Assembly: GCF_021739485.1 (NCBI RefSeq)
Contig: NZ_JAJFNK010000016.1
Coordinates: forward strand, 1 to 64,000
Direction: 5' to 3'
DNA from: Alicyclobacillus tolerans
GTDB lineage: Bacteria; Bacillota; Bacilli; Alicyclobacillales; Alicyclobacillaceae
DNA length: 64,000 nucleotides
Part shown: positions 18,185 through 28,179 of the stretch, piece by piece
Numbering within the stretch: the first letter of the stretch is position 1
Layout: each line of letters begins with the position of its first letter
Program-made: the position numbers and the translations under genes
The notes under the pieces: generated by a model
Told to the model about the DNA's origin: nothing
What the model saw: only the letters and a program-made list of their open reading frames with translations
Databases searched by the model: none

Positions 18185-18759
18185 TGACCTGCATCCTTTC
18201 TGGTTTCACAGGAATTTTTTCAAGATGCCCCTCCGAACTTAATGCAATGTAATACTCCTCATGACCACGGGTCACTCACAATAGTTCGAAAATTTACATT
18301 TCTTAATATTTGTTTTAATCATACACCAATTTTATTTTTTGTGGATGAGTAATAAAAATTTTAGTAACTATATTTAAGAATATAATCGCTAAAATATCTG
18401 TACTTGGGGGTTGGGTAAGATGGGGTCATTAAAATAAGAATGAAAAGGATAGTGGAGGTTGGGTCCGTGAAGACCTGACTCCTGAACCGAGTACGTCATT
18501 TACACTGCCGTGCTCGCTCATTTTTGTAAATTTTTTGTTAAACATGAGTCAATATTCTATAAGATTTTCGACAGAATTATTGGGCATTCGATTTTACCAA
18601 TACGAAATATTCCTTTAAAAGGAAATAAAAGCGTTTTCATGGATAAGAAACAACCTTTACAGCTCGAAATGTGAGGAATTTACACTAAAGGAATATCCAG
18701 CTTCCTGGCATAAATATAAAGCTGATTTGCCATCAAAATTTGTGTTTCAGGAGTGGACC
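18185..18759. other. AT-rich intergenic region between divergent genes, with candidate promoter and cre-like site
   Basis: A 575-bp gene-free stretch between the minus-strand aminotransferase and the plus-strand DUF4912 gene. On the plus strand TTGTTA (18535-18540) and TATAAG (18558-18563) have a 17-bp spacer, a fair SigA promoter for the glucan operon. At 18626-18639 TAAAAGCGTTTTCA matches the CcpA cre consensus in 13 of 14 positions; if real, it would act downstream of the start site. No convincing minus-strand promoter for the aminotransferase gene was picked out, although one must exist here. No coding signal was seen. Confidence 0.45.
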
Positions 18760-19641
18760 ATGACAATTCAGAGCAACGATGAGACGATGTGGGCTGAGAT
18801 TGCCAAGCGTATTGAAGCAGGAGAAAAGCAGAGTGTCGTGGCCCGAGAGTTCGGCATGAAGTTTGGGAAGTTTCGGTATCAACTACGCAAGTTTCACGAG
18901 CGACAGGTAGTATCCGTGGAAAACCGGATAGCCGCCCCCGAGGAAGCACCGAAAGTAGTGGACCCGATTGCCAACATGTCCCTGACAAAGCGTCTAGTGC
19001 CGGATGCCATATGGAACTTCGGTACCAAAGGCAGCTTGTTCGATGAATCGTGGGACCGGAAATGGTCGGTGAGTCGACTCGCACTGTTCGTCCAAGCACC
19101 AACCGTGCTTCATATGTACTGGGAAGCGGAGGATCAGAAAAAGCACCTCATATCCAAACACTTTCAAACCGATTGGACGCAACTCCCCTTGTATCTGCAG
19201 TTGTACGATGTGACGGATATTTACTTCGATGGCACAAACGCCAACAGTAGTCGCGCCATCCGGGTGCACCCAGAGAACGACAATTGGTACATCCATGGCG
19301 TTCCATCTGGGAGGTCCTACATGGCCGACTTTGGGACAGTGACGTTGTCCGGAAACTTCTTTACCATTCTCCGGTCGAATGTCGTGCAATCTCCTCCCCA
19401 CCCAGCTCAAAAGAGGCATGGGGCCCCGAGGTTTGCTCCACTCCATCGAAATCTCTCTCCGAAAGTCAGTCCGTGGACTGAGGAGCAAATCTTGCCAGGC
19501 GGGGCAATGAAGTTTGGATACGACACCGAAACCGTCCAATATGCCCAACCCAACTCTCAATCCACCGGGTCGAAAACGGCTCCTCATCCGCCCTATCCAG
19601 ACGAATTTGACGGGTACACCGTTGGGACAAGGAGGCAGTAA
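18760..19641 (+). CDS. DUF4912-domain protein
   Basis: A protein of about 293 residues. The N-terminus (about 1-50) contains a helix-turn-helix-like segment with AKRIEAGEKQSVVAREFGMK. The middle (about 75-200) is a DUF4912 domain: APTVLHMYWEAED, LQLYDVTDIYFDG, and WYIHGVPSGRSYMADFG. The C-terminal 80 residues are polar and probably disordered. The ATG at 18760 is chosen for the CAGGAG site just upstream; the TTG at 18727 lacks one. In Bacillota DUF4912 genes are known beside GH57 glucan enzymes, as here, where the next gene starts 5 bp on. The biochemical role is unknown; carbohydrate-related regulation or binding is inference. Confidence 0.8.
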   Translation: MTIQSNDETMWAEIAKRIEAGEKQSVVAREFGMKFGKFRYQLRKFHERQVVSVENRIAAPEEAPKVVDPIANMSLTKRLVPDAIWNFGTKGSLFDESWDRKWSVSRLALFVQAPTVLHMYWEAEDQKKHLISKHFQTDWTQLPLYLQLYDVTDIYFDGTNANSSRAIRVHPENDNWYIHGVPSGRSYMADFGTVTLSGNFFTILRSNVVQSPPHPAQKRHGAPRFAPLHRNLSPKVSPWTEEQILPGGAMKFGYDTETVQYAQPNSQSTGSKTAPHPPYPDEFDGYTVGTRRQ

Positions 19642-19646
19642 ACTCC

Positions 19647-21686
19647 ATGGGACGAAACACACCCGAAGTCTTGCCTGACACCATGCCCGCCACATCAGAG
19701 GCGATGTCATACCCTGTGCCAAAAGGATACTTGGCGATGGTTTTGCATGCCCACCTCCCGTTCGTACGCCACCCGGAAAGCGAAAGTTATTTGGAAGAAC
19801 GATGGTTGTTTGAGGGGTTAACGGAGACGTACATTCCCCTTCTTCAGGTATATGAGCGGCTGCTTGGCGACGGCGTGGATTTTCGCATTACGATGTCGAT
19901 TTCACCAACCTTGGCTGCGATGTTATCGGATGACCTGCTTCAGGAACGCTATGTTAGGTATCTCTCGCAGTTGCTAGAGCTGGCGGAAAAAGAAGTGCAA
20001 CGCACCAAAAACCTGCCTGACTTCTACCCGCTCGCTTGCGAGTATCAAGAGAGGTTTCAAAAAATTTACGAATATTACCTAGGCTGCGACAGGAACATTC
20101 TCTTGGCGTTCCGCAAGTTTCAGGATGTGGGGAAACTCGAGCTCATCACGTCCGCAGCCACCCATTCGTTTTTTCCGCTGGTATGGACAGAAGAAGCTTT
20201 GCGTGCCCAGGTTGCGACAGCCGTACAGCAGCACATTCATTTCTTTGGGAAGCGGCCGAGAGGAATTTGGCTGCCCGAATGCGGATATGCCCCGAAAATC
20301 GACCACATCTTGAAGGAATATGGGATCGAATTTTTCTTTGTGGATTCCCTCGGACTGAAAAGTGCCGACCCCTCGCCGGTTTACAATACGCTCTCACCGG
20401 TGGTCACACCCAATGGCATCGCCGTATTTGCACGAGACGCCGACTCCTCAAAACAGGTCTGGAGTTCCACGGAGGGTTATCCCGGAGACTTTGATTATCG
20501 CGAGTACTACCGGGATATTGGCTATGACCTTGATTTTGAGCTTATCAAACCCTACATTCACCCAGACGGCATCCGCGTCAATACCGGATTCAAATACTAT
20601 CGGATTACTGGCGCAGGCGACCACAAGGAGCCGTACAACTTTGACCGGGCTCTCGACAAAGCCGCACAACATGCGGGCAACTTTATGTTTAACCGCGAAA
20701 AACAAATCGAGTGCTTTGCCAACCAGATGGACCGGCAACCGATTGTCGTTGCCCCGTATGACGCGGAATTGTACGGACACTGGTGGTTTGAAGGACCTGT
20801 CTTTTTAGAGATGCTGTTTCGAAAGCTGTTTTACGATCAGGAGATCGTTTCGCCCATTACTCCGTCCGAGTACTTGGAACTCTATCCCGACTATCAAGTC
20901 TGCCAACTGCCGATGAGTTCATGGGGCCGGGGCGGGTACGCCGACGTGTGGCTCCGCGCTGAAAACGATTGGGTCTACCCGGCGCTTCATCTGGCGGAAC
21001 AGAAGATGGTAGAACTGGCCAACCGGTATGAACGGCCCACTGGACTCGCCAAGCGGGCACTGAACCAGGCAGCTCGTGAGTTAATGCTTGCCCAAAGCAG
21101 CGATTGGGCGTTCATCATGGACACCAAGACCATGGTCGATTATGCCGTGAAGCGGACCAAACATCACGTGAACCGTTTTTTTAAGTTGAGCAATATGCTT
21201 GAAGCCAATCAGATAGATGCCGCGTGGCTGCATGCTCTTGAGCAAATCGATAACCTCTTTCCCGCCGTGAACTATCAAGTCTATCAGTCTCGCCATCCAG
21301 TTGTCCGTTACAAAGAACGCACACGGCGGCACATACTCATGCTGTCGTGGGAATTCCCGCCCATGACAGTTGGGGGATTAGCCCGCCATGTCTACGATTT
21401 GTCCCGGTACTTGGTCAAACAAGGCATCGAGGTGCATGTCGTCACGATGCACGTCGAGGGTTATCCGGACACCGAAATGGTCGAGGGAGTACATGTCCAT
21501 CGAGTGCACGTGATGAAACCGGACGGTTCGGAATTCATCCACTTTGTCTTGCAAATGAATCTGATGATGATTGACGCCTGTAAATCATCATCGCAAGCGG
21601 TCTCACCTTCGAACTCGTTCACGCTCATGACTGGCTGGTGTCCCAAGCGGCACAGACGCTCAAACACCTCTACGACCTGCCGCTGA
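19647..21686 (+). CDS. GH57 alpha-glucan branching-type enzyme, frameshifted into a GT4 domain
   Basis: Residues about 1-535 form a GH57 enzyme with a DUF1957-type C-terminal domain. The likely nucleophile Glu is in GIWLPECGYAP, the acid/base Asp in VAPYDAELYGHWWFEG, and the first strand in MVLHAHLPFVRHP. From about residue 560 a GT4 glycogen-synthase-like domain begins (LMLSWEFPPMTVGGLARHVY), but the frame is lost after DACK at 21584, so the last 34 residues are out of frame. Shifting back one base restores HAHDWLV and the rest of the GT4 domain to 22558. The intact protein would be a branching enzyme-synthase fusion of about 970 residues. ATG 19647 has AAGGAGG overlapping the DUF4912 stop. 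Confidence 0.85.
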   Translation: MGRNTPEVLPDTMPATSEAMSYPVPKGYLAMVLHAHLPFVRHPESESYLEERWLFEGLTETYIPLLQVYERLLGDGVDFRITMSISPTLAAMLSDDLLQERYVRYLSQLLELAEKEVQRTKNLPDFYPLACEYQERFQKIYEYYLGCDRNILLAFRKFQDVGKLELITSAATHSFFPLVWTEEALRAQVATAVQQHIHFFGKRPRGIWLPECGYAPKIDHILKEYGIEFFFVDSLGLKSADPSPVYNTLSPVVTPNGIAVFARDADSSKQVWSSTEGYPGDFDYREYYRDIGYDLDFELIKPYIHPDGIRVNTGFKYYRITGAGDHKEPYNFDRALDKAAQHAGNFMFNREKQIECFANQMDRQPIVVAPYDAELYGHWWFEGPVFLEMLFRKLFYDQEIVSPITPSEYLELYPDYQVCQLPMSSWGRGGYADVWLRAENDWVYPALHLAEQKMVELANRYERPTGLAKRALNQAARELMLAQSSDWAFIMDTKTMVDYAVKRTKHHVNRFFKLSNMLEANQIDAAWLHALEQIDNLFPAVNYQVYQSRHPVVRYKERTRRHILMLSWEFPPMTVGGLARHVYDLSRYLVKQGIEVHVVTMHVEGYPDTEMVEGVHVHRVHVMKPDGSEFIHFVLQMNLMMIDACKSSSQAVSPSNSFTLMTGWCPKRHRRSNTSTTCR

Positions 21687-22558
21687 TCGCGACCATTCAC
21701 GCCACTGAACACGGCCGGAATCACGGGATCTACACCGACCTCCAGCACCAGATTCACCACCAGGAGTGGGAATTAACCTACGAAGCATGGCGCGTGATCG
21801 TCTGCAGCACCTACATGCGGCACGAGGTGGAAAGTGTATTTCAACTGCCTTCTGACAAAGTAGACGTTCTGCCAAACGGCGTTGACCCACAGTTGTTGAA
21901 GCCTCGCCGAACGGCGCAGGTTGACAAAACCGTGTATGCCCTGGAGGAGGAGCAGATTGTCCTGTTTGTCGGACGCCTTGTCCAAGAAAAAGGTGTGCAC
22001 ACTTTGTTGGAAGCGGCACCAAAAATTCTATCCGAACAGACGAACGTGAAATTCGTCATCGTGGGCACTGGTCCAGTCGAGGCAGAACTGCGCGATCTGG
22101 CACACCGATCCGGTTTGGGCCATAAAGTGCACTTTACGGGATTCATTTCGGATGAAGAGCGAAACCACCTGTTCAACATCGCGGACTTGGCGGTGTTCCC
22201 CAGCCTCTATGAACCGTTTGGTATCGTCGCTCTTGAGGCGATCGCGGCCGGTACGCCGGTTGTCGTCTCGGACATCGGCGGACTTGCCGACGTGGTGGAG
22301 CACGGACGAAATGGTTTGAAGGTATATGCGGGAGATGCCTCCTCACTGGCAACCCAAGTGACGTCTTTGTTGAGGAACCCGGAATGGGCCAAAGCGCTCT
22401 CCCACACAGCCATGGAACAGCTCAAAAAATACGATTGGAACCGGATCGCGTTCGATACCCTGGCGGTCTACCAAAGGGTACTGAGTGAAAAGCACGTTTT
22501 GACAGGACTCGCGGAAACAGCGGCAAGTTCAAATGGCTCTGACACCCTACAACCATAA
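21638..22558 (+). CDS. GT4 glucan synthase domain, downstream part of the frameshifted fusion
   Basis: This carries the C-terminal two thirds of a GT4 glycosyltransferase. Features are [26 protein letters not shown] and the sugar-nucleotide binding E-x7-E motif ([18 protein letters not shown]). In this frame, coding similarity extends upstream to about 21584 ([19 protein letters not shown]), showing that it continues the preceding gene. The GTG at 21638 has no good ribosome binding site, so independent translation is doubtful. With the GH57 half it would extend and branch alpha-1,4-glucan from a sugar nucleotide. A one-base deletion, a sequencing error or an unrecognised recoding event could explain the break; no classic slippery heptamer is seen. 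Confidence 0.8.
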   Translation: MSQAAQTLKHLYDLPLIATIHATEHGRNHGIYTDLQHQIHHQEWELTYEAWRVIVCSTYMRHEVESVFQLPSDKVDVLPNGVDPQLLKPRRTAQVDKTVYALEEEQIVLFVGRLVQEKGVHTLLEAAPKILSEQTNVKFVIVGTGPVEAELRDLAHRSGLGHKVHFTGFISDEERNHLFNIADLAVFPSLYEPFGIVALEAIAAGTPVVVSDIGGLADVVEHGRNGLKVYAGDASSLATQVTSLLRNPEWAKALSHTAMEQLKKYDWNRIAFDTLAVYQRVLSEKHVLTGLAETAASSNGSDTLQP

Positions 22559-22622
22559 CCCACCCCATTACCGGACACCACTTGAATGTGTCCGTGTCGA
22601 ACGGGGTACCAGGAGGCATTGT

Positions 22623-24749
22623 ATGAAAGCCGTCATCATGGCCGGAGGAAAAGGTAGCCGCTTACGTCCGCTCACATGGAATCTGCCAAAGCCGATGGTG
22701 CCGCTATTGGACCGTCCTTGCATGGAGTACATCATCGATTTGCTCAAGCGCCACGGAATTACCGACATTGCCGTGACCATCCAGTATTTGCCCCAAGCCA
22801 TCAAGGGGTATTTTGGCGACGGCTCGGAGTACGGGGTGCGTCTGCATTACTTTGAAGAAGAAACTCCCTTAGGAACTGCGGGCAGCGTCAAAAACGCACA
22901 AGAATTCCTAGACGATACCTTTATTGTAGTGAGTGGCGACGCCTTGACCGATTTTAACCTGGCTCAAGCCATCGACTTTCACACGTCAAAACAAGCCGTT
23001 GCGACCTTGGTCATGACCAAAGTCGACGTCCCGGTCGAGTACGGAATCGTCGGTACCGATGGCGACGGGAAAATTACGCGTTTTCTGGAAAAACCGAGTT
23101 GGAGTGAAGTTTTCAGCAATACCGTGAATACCGGCATTTACGTCCTGGAGCCGGAAGTTTTGACACTTTTCAACTGTGGGGAAACGTTTGACTTTAGCAA
23201 AGACCTCTTCCCGATGTTGATGCGAAATCAGTCGGCTCTTTACGGGTACGTAGCAGATGGGTATTGGTCGGACATTGGGAATCTGGTCCAGTACCGACAG
23301 ACTCAGTTTGATATGCTCAGCGGTCTTGTGGACGTGAACATCAAAGGAAACCAACTGAGCCCAGGGATATGGATCTCGGAAAGTGCCCAGATTCACCCGT
23401 CCGCGACGATTGCAGGACCCGCTTACATTGGAGAGGGCACGGTCGTTGCCGAGAAGGCGACCCTGCTTCCGTATACCGTCGCGGGGCGCTATACCCGCAT
23501 CCATCCGGGCGCACAGGTCGAACGAACCGTCATTTGGAATCGGGCCGTTATCGGGCCTTCCGCAACACTTCAGGGAACCACCGTATGCAGCGGCGTCAAG
23601 GTCGGCGTAGATGTCCGGCTGCAAGAAAACACCGCGATCGGGGAGAAAAGCCGCATCGGAGATAAAGCCGATGTACATCCCAACGTCAAAATCTGGCCGA
23701 ATCGGTACATTGAATCCGAAACCATTCAACGTTCTTCGCTCATCTGGGGCAAAACGGCTGCACGCAGCTTATTTGAGAAAAACGGCATCAGCGGGATCCC
23801 GAACCTCGATGTGACACCGGAGTTCGTCAGCAAAGTAGCCGCTGCGTACGCTGCATGTTTGCCACAAGGCGCCGTCGTGACCGTGAGCAGTGATGACGAG
23901 CCGTATTCGAGCGTGATCAAGTATTCCGCTATCTCCTCTTTACTCGCTGCAGGGATTCACGTCCGGGACCTCGGCACCCTGTTATCCCCCATCGCAAACT
24001 ACGGATGCAGAATATCCAACGCCAATGGCGGCATCCACATTTACGAACAGCACCAAAGCTCCGCGCGTCGCGTCGTCATGCGCGTGTTTGACTGCCAAGG
24101 CCAATGTTTGAGCAAGGAAGCCGAGCGAAAAATCGAAAATGCGTATTTTCAAGAAGACTACGCCTGCCCGGACTTGAATCAACTGGGCCATTTGCAAACT
24201 TTGGAACAGGTCTTTCAATCGTACCTGCACCATCTTATCCTGCCAATCGACCGTCCGCGGCTTCGACAGCGAAAACTGAAAGTCGTCTATGGCTGTGAAA
24301 GCGCCAGTGCGGCACTACTCATGCACAAATTGTTCGAGCAACTCGGCTGCATCGGCATCCTGTCTCCGGACACAGCCGAGGTGTTGACGCAAACGACGAT
24401 CGCGTTGAACGCCGATGTCGGTGTGTATGTCCGGGAAAACGGCGAATCGTTGGAATTGGTGACGGATCAAGGCCATCGCCTTCATCACCTGGAACAGGAT
24501 TTCGTTTGGGAAACCCTTCGCGGCTTCCACGAAGCATTGGCGCAATCAATGACGAAGTCGGCAGCACCACCGGCAATTCGCGCCACGGCAGCCTTCGCGG
24601 CCAATCCAGACCTGTCTTTGCCAAACCGGGATGCATTTGCCTGGACGGCGGTTCTGCTGGGTTACCTTGCGGACACCGGCATGACCATGACTCAAATGGT
24701 CGCCCCTTCCATTAGCATGGTCAACCGTTCACCTGCCGGGATACGCTGA
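22623..24749 (+). CDS. Sugar-1-phosphate nucleotidyltransferase fused to degenerate phosphohexomutase
   Basis: A protein of about 708 residues starting at ATG 22623, directly after ACCAGGAGGCATTGT. Residues about 1-235 are a nucleotidyltransferase ([37 protein letters not shown]). About 255-380 is a hexapeptide-repeat left-handed beta-helix ([19 protein letters not shown]). About 385-700 resembles phosphogluco/phosphomannomutases ([24 protein letters not shown]). The mutase TASHNP active-site serine loop is replaced by IYEQHQS, so that domain is probably inactive or regulatory. It may supply ADP-glucose or GDP-mannose to the preceding synthase; the nucleotide is not readable. A strong terminator follows. 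Confidence 0.87.
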   Translation: MKAVIMAGGKGSRLRPLTWNLPKPMVPLLDRPCMEYIIDLLKRHGITDIAVTIQYLPQAIKGYFGDGSEYGVRLHYFEEETPLGTAGSVKNAQEFLDDTFIVVSGDALTDFNLAQAIDFHTSKQAVATLVMTKVDVPVEYGIVGTDGDGKITRFLEKPSWSEVFSNTVNTGIYVLEPEVLTLFNCGETFDFSKDLFPMLMRNQSALYGYVADGYWSDIGNLVQYRQTQFDMLSGLVDVNIKGNQLSPGIWISESAQIHPSATIAGPAYIGEGTVVAEKATLLPYTVAGRYTRIHPGAQVERTVIWNRAVIGPSATLQGTTVCSGVKVGVDVRLQENTAIGEKSRIGDKADVHPNVKIWPNRYIESETIQRSSLIWGKTAARSLFEKNGISGIPNLDVTPEFVSKVAAAYAACLPQGAVVTVSSDDEPYSSVIKYSAISSLLAAGIHVRDLGTLLSPIANYGCRISNANGGIHIYEQHQSSARRVVMRVFDCQGQCLSKEAERKIENAYFQEDYACPDLNQLGHLQTLEQVFQSYLHHLILPIDRPRLRQRKLKVVYGCESASAALLMHKLFEQLGCIGILSPDTAEVLTQTTIALNADVGVYVRENGESLELVTDQGHRLHHLEQDFVWETLRGFHEALAQSMTKSAAPPAIRATAAFAANPDLSLPNRDAFAWTAVLLGYLADTGMTMTQMVAPSISMVNRSPAGIR

Positions 24750-24760
24750 GTCAAATCTCC

Positions 24761-24802
24761 GTCAAGCAGCCCAACGCGCAGCTTACCGTTGGACTGCTTG
24801 AC
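24761..24802 (+). terminator. Rho-independent terminator after the glucan operon
   Basis: A long hairpin: GTCAAGCAGCCCAACG pairs, with one mismatch, with CGTTGGACTGCTTGAC across a loop of about 10 bases, followed by CCCGTTTTAA. It lies 12 bp past the stop of the nucleotidyltransferase gene and separates it from the convergent WYL gene. Confidence 0.75.
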
Positions 24803-24823
24803 CCGTTTTAACCCCTAACAGGC

Positions 24824-25674
24824 TTAAAACGTGTACATTCGAAGCAGATTTTCTGCTTCAGTCCGCAGTTGCCGACGTACTTCTGGCGGAGATAAGACTT
24901 CAACATTCTGTCCGTATTGTAGGACAAACCTCAGAAATTCAGGGTTAACTCGAACCTTCAGACGGACTGTATATGTGCCGTCACCCCCACTGACATCCTC
25001 CAACGCGCGATCCTGCAACTCCTCTATAGCGTACCCGGCAACATTATGGCTGAATTTGAGTGTAATTTCCTGAACCATACCCGATTGATCAATACCCCAG
25101 GCATTTGCCATAAACTCTTCAATCAAAAATTCTTGATTTCGTTTAAAAGGTTTGTTAGAGCACACCGCTTCTTTCATGCGGCTCATCTTGAATGTACGAA
25201 AATTCTGACGCATGTGACAGTATCCAACAAGGTATAGGGAGACGGGTCATGAATGTCTGCGATCACCCTCCCAAGCTCAAAATCAGAGGCTTCCGTTGAC
25301 GGGTTTTCGAGGCCAATCTTGCGAAAAATCTTCTCGAGTGCTTTCTCATATACATGGGCCAAGGCTAAAGCTTGTCCTTCGGCCAGGTACTTACGAATGA
25401 GGGGTGGCATCAAAGCCAACACAAGGCGTTCGGTTTCCGTAAGAGCAATTGGCAACCGGTCCATCCTGCGCATGATGAAGTATCCGCCTTGCGGTTCATA
25501 CTCGACAAATATATTAAGGTCTAATAACGTCTTGACATCTCTTCGGATGGTGCGCGTTGATACGCGAAAATGATCCGCCAACATTTCGGCTGTGTACTTC
25601 TTAGGGAAACGGTCAATGAGGTCTACGAGTTCAAGTAATCGTCCAGCAAGTCGAACCTTTTGTGCTTCAGGCAT
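24824..25674 (-). pseudogene. WYL/HTH transcriptional regulator, broken by frameshift and probable deletion
   Basis: The 5' half (25674 to about 25215) encodes a DeoR-type winged helix (YTAEMLADHFRVSTRTIRRD, residues about 28-47) and the start of a WYL-protein core. The 3' half, in another frame, begins YLVGYCHMRQNFRTFKMSRM, the canonical WYL motif, and runs to 24824 with a WCX-like C-terminal domain. The frames change around 25215-25230. About 35 residues that normally precede the WYL motif also seem missing, so this is more than a single-base slip. WYL regulators sense small ligands or nucleic acid. The target is unknown. It may be a dead gene or partly expressed as two fragments. Confidence 0.78.
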
Positions 25675-25921
25675 ACGACTTCATCACCCTTAATGTGGAC
25701 TATCATACTCTGTATATGTATTTTCTAAAGTTGGGGTTAATATCCTATATTCAGCCTATCCTGAATATTACACGACTCGATGGATGTGTCAAACACACTG
25801 TTGGAATCGTTCAACCCTAATGCGTGTTGTTCGCTGGGTTTTATTTTGCCAAGGTCTTGAATCAACCCGCACGCGTGTTCGCTAGTCTAGGGTAGATGCA
25901 CAGCGTCTGTCGCTCATCAAC

Positions 25922-27532
25922 TCAACCCAAAAGCATTTGTAGATATTTGGACGGAACGGCGTAGCTCTGATCGCCATTATGGATTCCAGCACTCTCTACT
26001 ATGCCGATGACCTGTCCTAGGTTATTGAGCACCGGAGACCCGCTGTTTCCGCCGACAACAGGTGTGTTCATGGCGATCATATTATGCAACGTACCGTATC
26101 CACTCACTGTCTCATCTTGTAATGTACCCTGAATTGTACCTGTGGTCATGGTCAACGCTTCAGCACCGGGATGTCCAAGAACCCCTGCAGGCTCTCCTGC
26201 ATAATACTGATTGGACATTGTTAAGCCGCCATTGGGAGGAGAACCCGTATATCCTTTTAGGCTGAGTACTGCTAAGTCATGCGAGGGGTCCGATGCCACA
26301 ATCGTTGCGTGGTATTTCTTCTCAGAGTTGTGCAAGAAAACATCAATCACATAGTTCTCGTTTCTGACTACGTGATAGCACGTAACCACGTATCCGTTTG
26401 GCAAAAACCACCCTGTTCCCTGGTCATTCGACCCGAACACTCCAAAAACGGTTGTATACGTCTTAATACGGACAATATCATTTGCGTCCATCTGATGTAA
26501 TTGTTCAAATGAATATCCGGCTGTGGCCTTCACGTAATGGGGATCGAACGTGCTCCCGCCACTGCTATTGGAAGCTACCCAGTAATAGTATGTTTTTCCG
26601 GGTTGTACGTTGGGGTCGGTCCATTCCGTTTGTAGAGTAGAACCTGCTTCTTGAGCGGTAGACAAACTTGGAGATGTGGAACGATACACGAGATATTTAT
26701 TTGCGCCGGCCGCACCTACCCAGGAGAGCTTGACAGCAGGACCCGTCGAGACAACCACAAGAACAGCGGGAGCAGCGGGTGTGGGTTGTTGTGGAATGAC
26801 CTGTACTGAGGCGGGAAACTGTGTATTTTGTTGGGTTGGTAACTTGCTTGATGCAGTGGGCACGTTCATTGCGGTAGGACCACTCGATGAATTGGGCGAC
26901 TGCGCAGGCTGGGCTTCAGTTGACAGTCGGTCGTTTTGGAAGACGACCGCCGCACCAATGGCGACCGTCGCGACGACACCCAGGGCAATCGCATAACGTC
27001 CGGCCCTGGCGCGTTTCCGCTTACCTGATACAGGCTCCCGCCGGGGATATTTTTTAGGAGATTTCGGTTGTCGTCCTGTTCGTCTCACGGGTTCCTGGTA
27101 TACCGGCTCCTCATATTCCTCCGGCTCGGGTTCGTCTGCCGCATAGACCTCAGCTACCTCCTCTCGGGCTTCATCCCTCGGTAGGCACCACACAAAGTCT
27201 GTGGGTTTAAAGACCACACGCCCGTTGGGCAGTTCCCCCATATAGTCCCCTTGGAACACGGCCAATTGACTTAGCCCTGTGTCTTTGCGCAAAGCCATCC
27301 GTACCGCATCTTCGATACGTGGGCCCAGCCCATCTGCGACTAACCCATAGTCCGGGTCCATTTCCGCCCTATGCGGCAAATCCATCGCCTGTTTTGCCCG
27401 CGCCACAAACACCGCGTAAAACACCCTTACCGCCTCCATTCCCGTCTCGGTAAGACTGTAAGACTTTGCCGCTGTACCCGTAGTGATACCAGGTTTGCAG
27501 GTCCCCTGTTGGCCGAACGCAGCCGGCGTCAA
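25922..27532 (-). CDS. Membrane-anchored trypsin-like serine protease with FN3-like domain
   Basis: A protein of about 536 residues. Residues 1-150 are a soluble domain I do not recognise, followed by a Glu/Pro-rich stretch and a basic stretch. One membrane helix at about 180-198 (YAIALGVVATVAIGAAVVF) is followed by a Ser/Thr/Pro/Gln linker, a fibronectin-III-like domain (about 255-345; VKLSWVGAAGANKYLVYRS) and a trypsin/HtrA-like protease domain to the end. The triad is visible: His in VVTCYHVV, Asp in SHDLAVLSL, Ser in GGNSGSPVLN. The protease should be outside the cell and the N-terminal domain inside. No PDZ domain is seen. The TTG start at 27532 is uncertain; an ATG at the GMEAVRVF segment is possible. 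Confidence 0.85.
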   Translation of the reverse strand: MTPAAFGQQGTCKPGITTGTAAKSYSLTETGMEAVRVFYAVFVARAKQAMDLPHRAEMDPDYGLVADGLGPRIEDAVRMALRKDTGLSQLAVFQGDYMGELPNGRVVFKPTDFVWCLPRDEAREEVAEVYAADEPEPEEYEEPVYQEPVRRTGRQPKSPKKYPRREPVSGKRKRARAGRYAIALGVVATVAIGAAVVFQNDRLSTEAQPAQSPNSSSGPTAMNVPTASSKLPTQQNTQFPASVQVIPQQPTPAAPAVLVVVSTGPAVKLSWVGAAGANKYLVYRSTSPSLSTAQEAGSTLQTEWTDPNVQPGKTYYYWVASNSSGGSTFDPHYVKATAGYSFEQLHQMDANDIVRIKTYTTVFGVFGSNDQGTGWFLPNGYVVTCYHVVRNENYVIDVFLHNSEKKYHATIVASDPSHDLAVLSLKGYTGSPPNGGLTMSNQYYAGEPAGVLGHPGAEALTMTTGTIQGTLQDETVSGYGTLHNMIAMNTPVVGGNSGSPVLNNLGQVIGIVESAGIHNGDQSYAVPSKYLQMLLG

Positions 27533-27559
27533 ATTCAGAACCGCCCCGATAGATTTTGT

Positions 27560-28138
27560 TTACAGTGGGTTTTTTCGCATATCTGCGGATGTGCTCCCAA
27601 ACACCTCATCAACCCCACTGCGCAACTGCTCGAGCAGTTTGAATCCGTCGTTAACGCCCAGACTTTCGACAACGTTGCGATAGTACCATTCCTGGTCCGC
27701 CTTACCGTGATTAAATCGGCTCCACAATTCATCCCCGATCGCATCGTGATCGCGTTTAATAGATCGGATATTATGAAGCTTGTCTGCGCATGCGAGCGTT
27801 CGGACATCCAAGGGCGCAGTCTTCAAATAGGCAATCGTATGTTCCTTGCGCTCTTTCCACGGCAGACTTTTGTCTGGCTCTGATGCCGCCTCAACTAGCC
27901 CGGCGATCCGTCGACCGAAGTTCTCCTCAATGTCGGCAAGACTAAGCATTGTATCTTCCACCGTGTCATGTAAAATTCCCGCCACCACTTGGTCGTCGGC
28001 TCCGGCTTTAGCCAGAATTATCCCGACAGCTAGTGGGTGTGTAATGTAGGGCATATCTGTTCCTTTTCGGTTTTGACCCTGGTGTGCTTCAATGGCGACC
28101 TGAATGGCTCGTTCGATGACATCCGTTTTGATGCGCAT
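27560..28138 (-). CDS. Stand-alone HD hydrolase, SpoT/MESH1-like
   Basis: A 192-residue protein with the HD fold of (p)ppGpp hydrolases: YITHPLAVG, GILHDTVEDTMLS (the HD and ED pairs) and ACADKLHNIRSI. It lacks synthetase, TGS and ACT domains, so it corresponds to a small alarmone hydrolase or related nucleotide phosphohydrolase. It could trim (p)ppGpp in the cytosol; other HD substrates cannot be excluded. The ATG at 28138 lies behind GGAGGTAAGGCGGT. The protease gene follows after 27 bp. Confidence 0.85.
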   Translation of the reverse strand: MRIKTDVIERAIQVAIEAHQGQNRKGTDMPYITHPLAVGIILAKAGADDQVVAGILHDTVEDTMLSLADIEENFGRRIAGLVEAASEPDKSLPWKERKEHTIAYLKTAPLDVRTLACADKLHNIRSIKRDHDAIGDELWSRFNHGKADQEWYYRNVVESLGVNDGFKLLEQLRSGVDEVFGSTSADMRKNPL

Positions 28139-28179
28139 ACCGCCTTACCTCCATGACTACCGTTTTAAGTGTTGCCCTT

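Noticed and set aside
22986..23729. A 247-codon minus-strand frame inside the nucleotidyltransferase gene
   Set aside because: Antisense shadow of conserved hexapeptide-repeat coding sequence.
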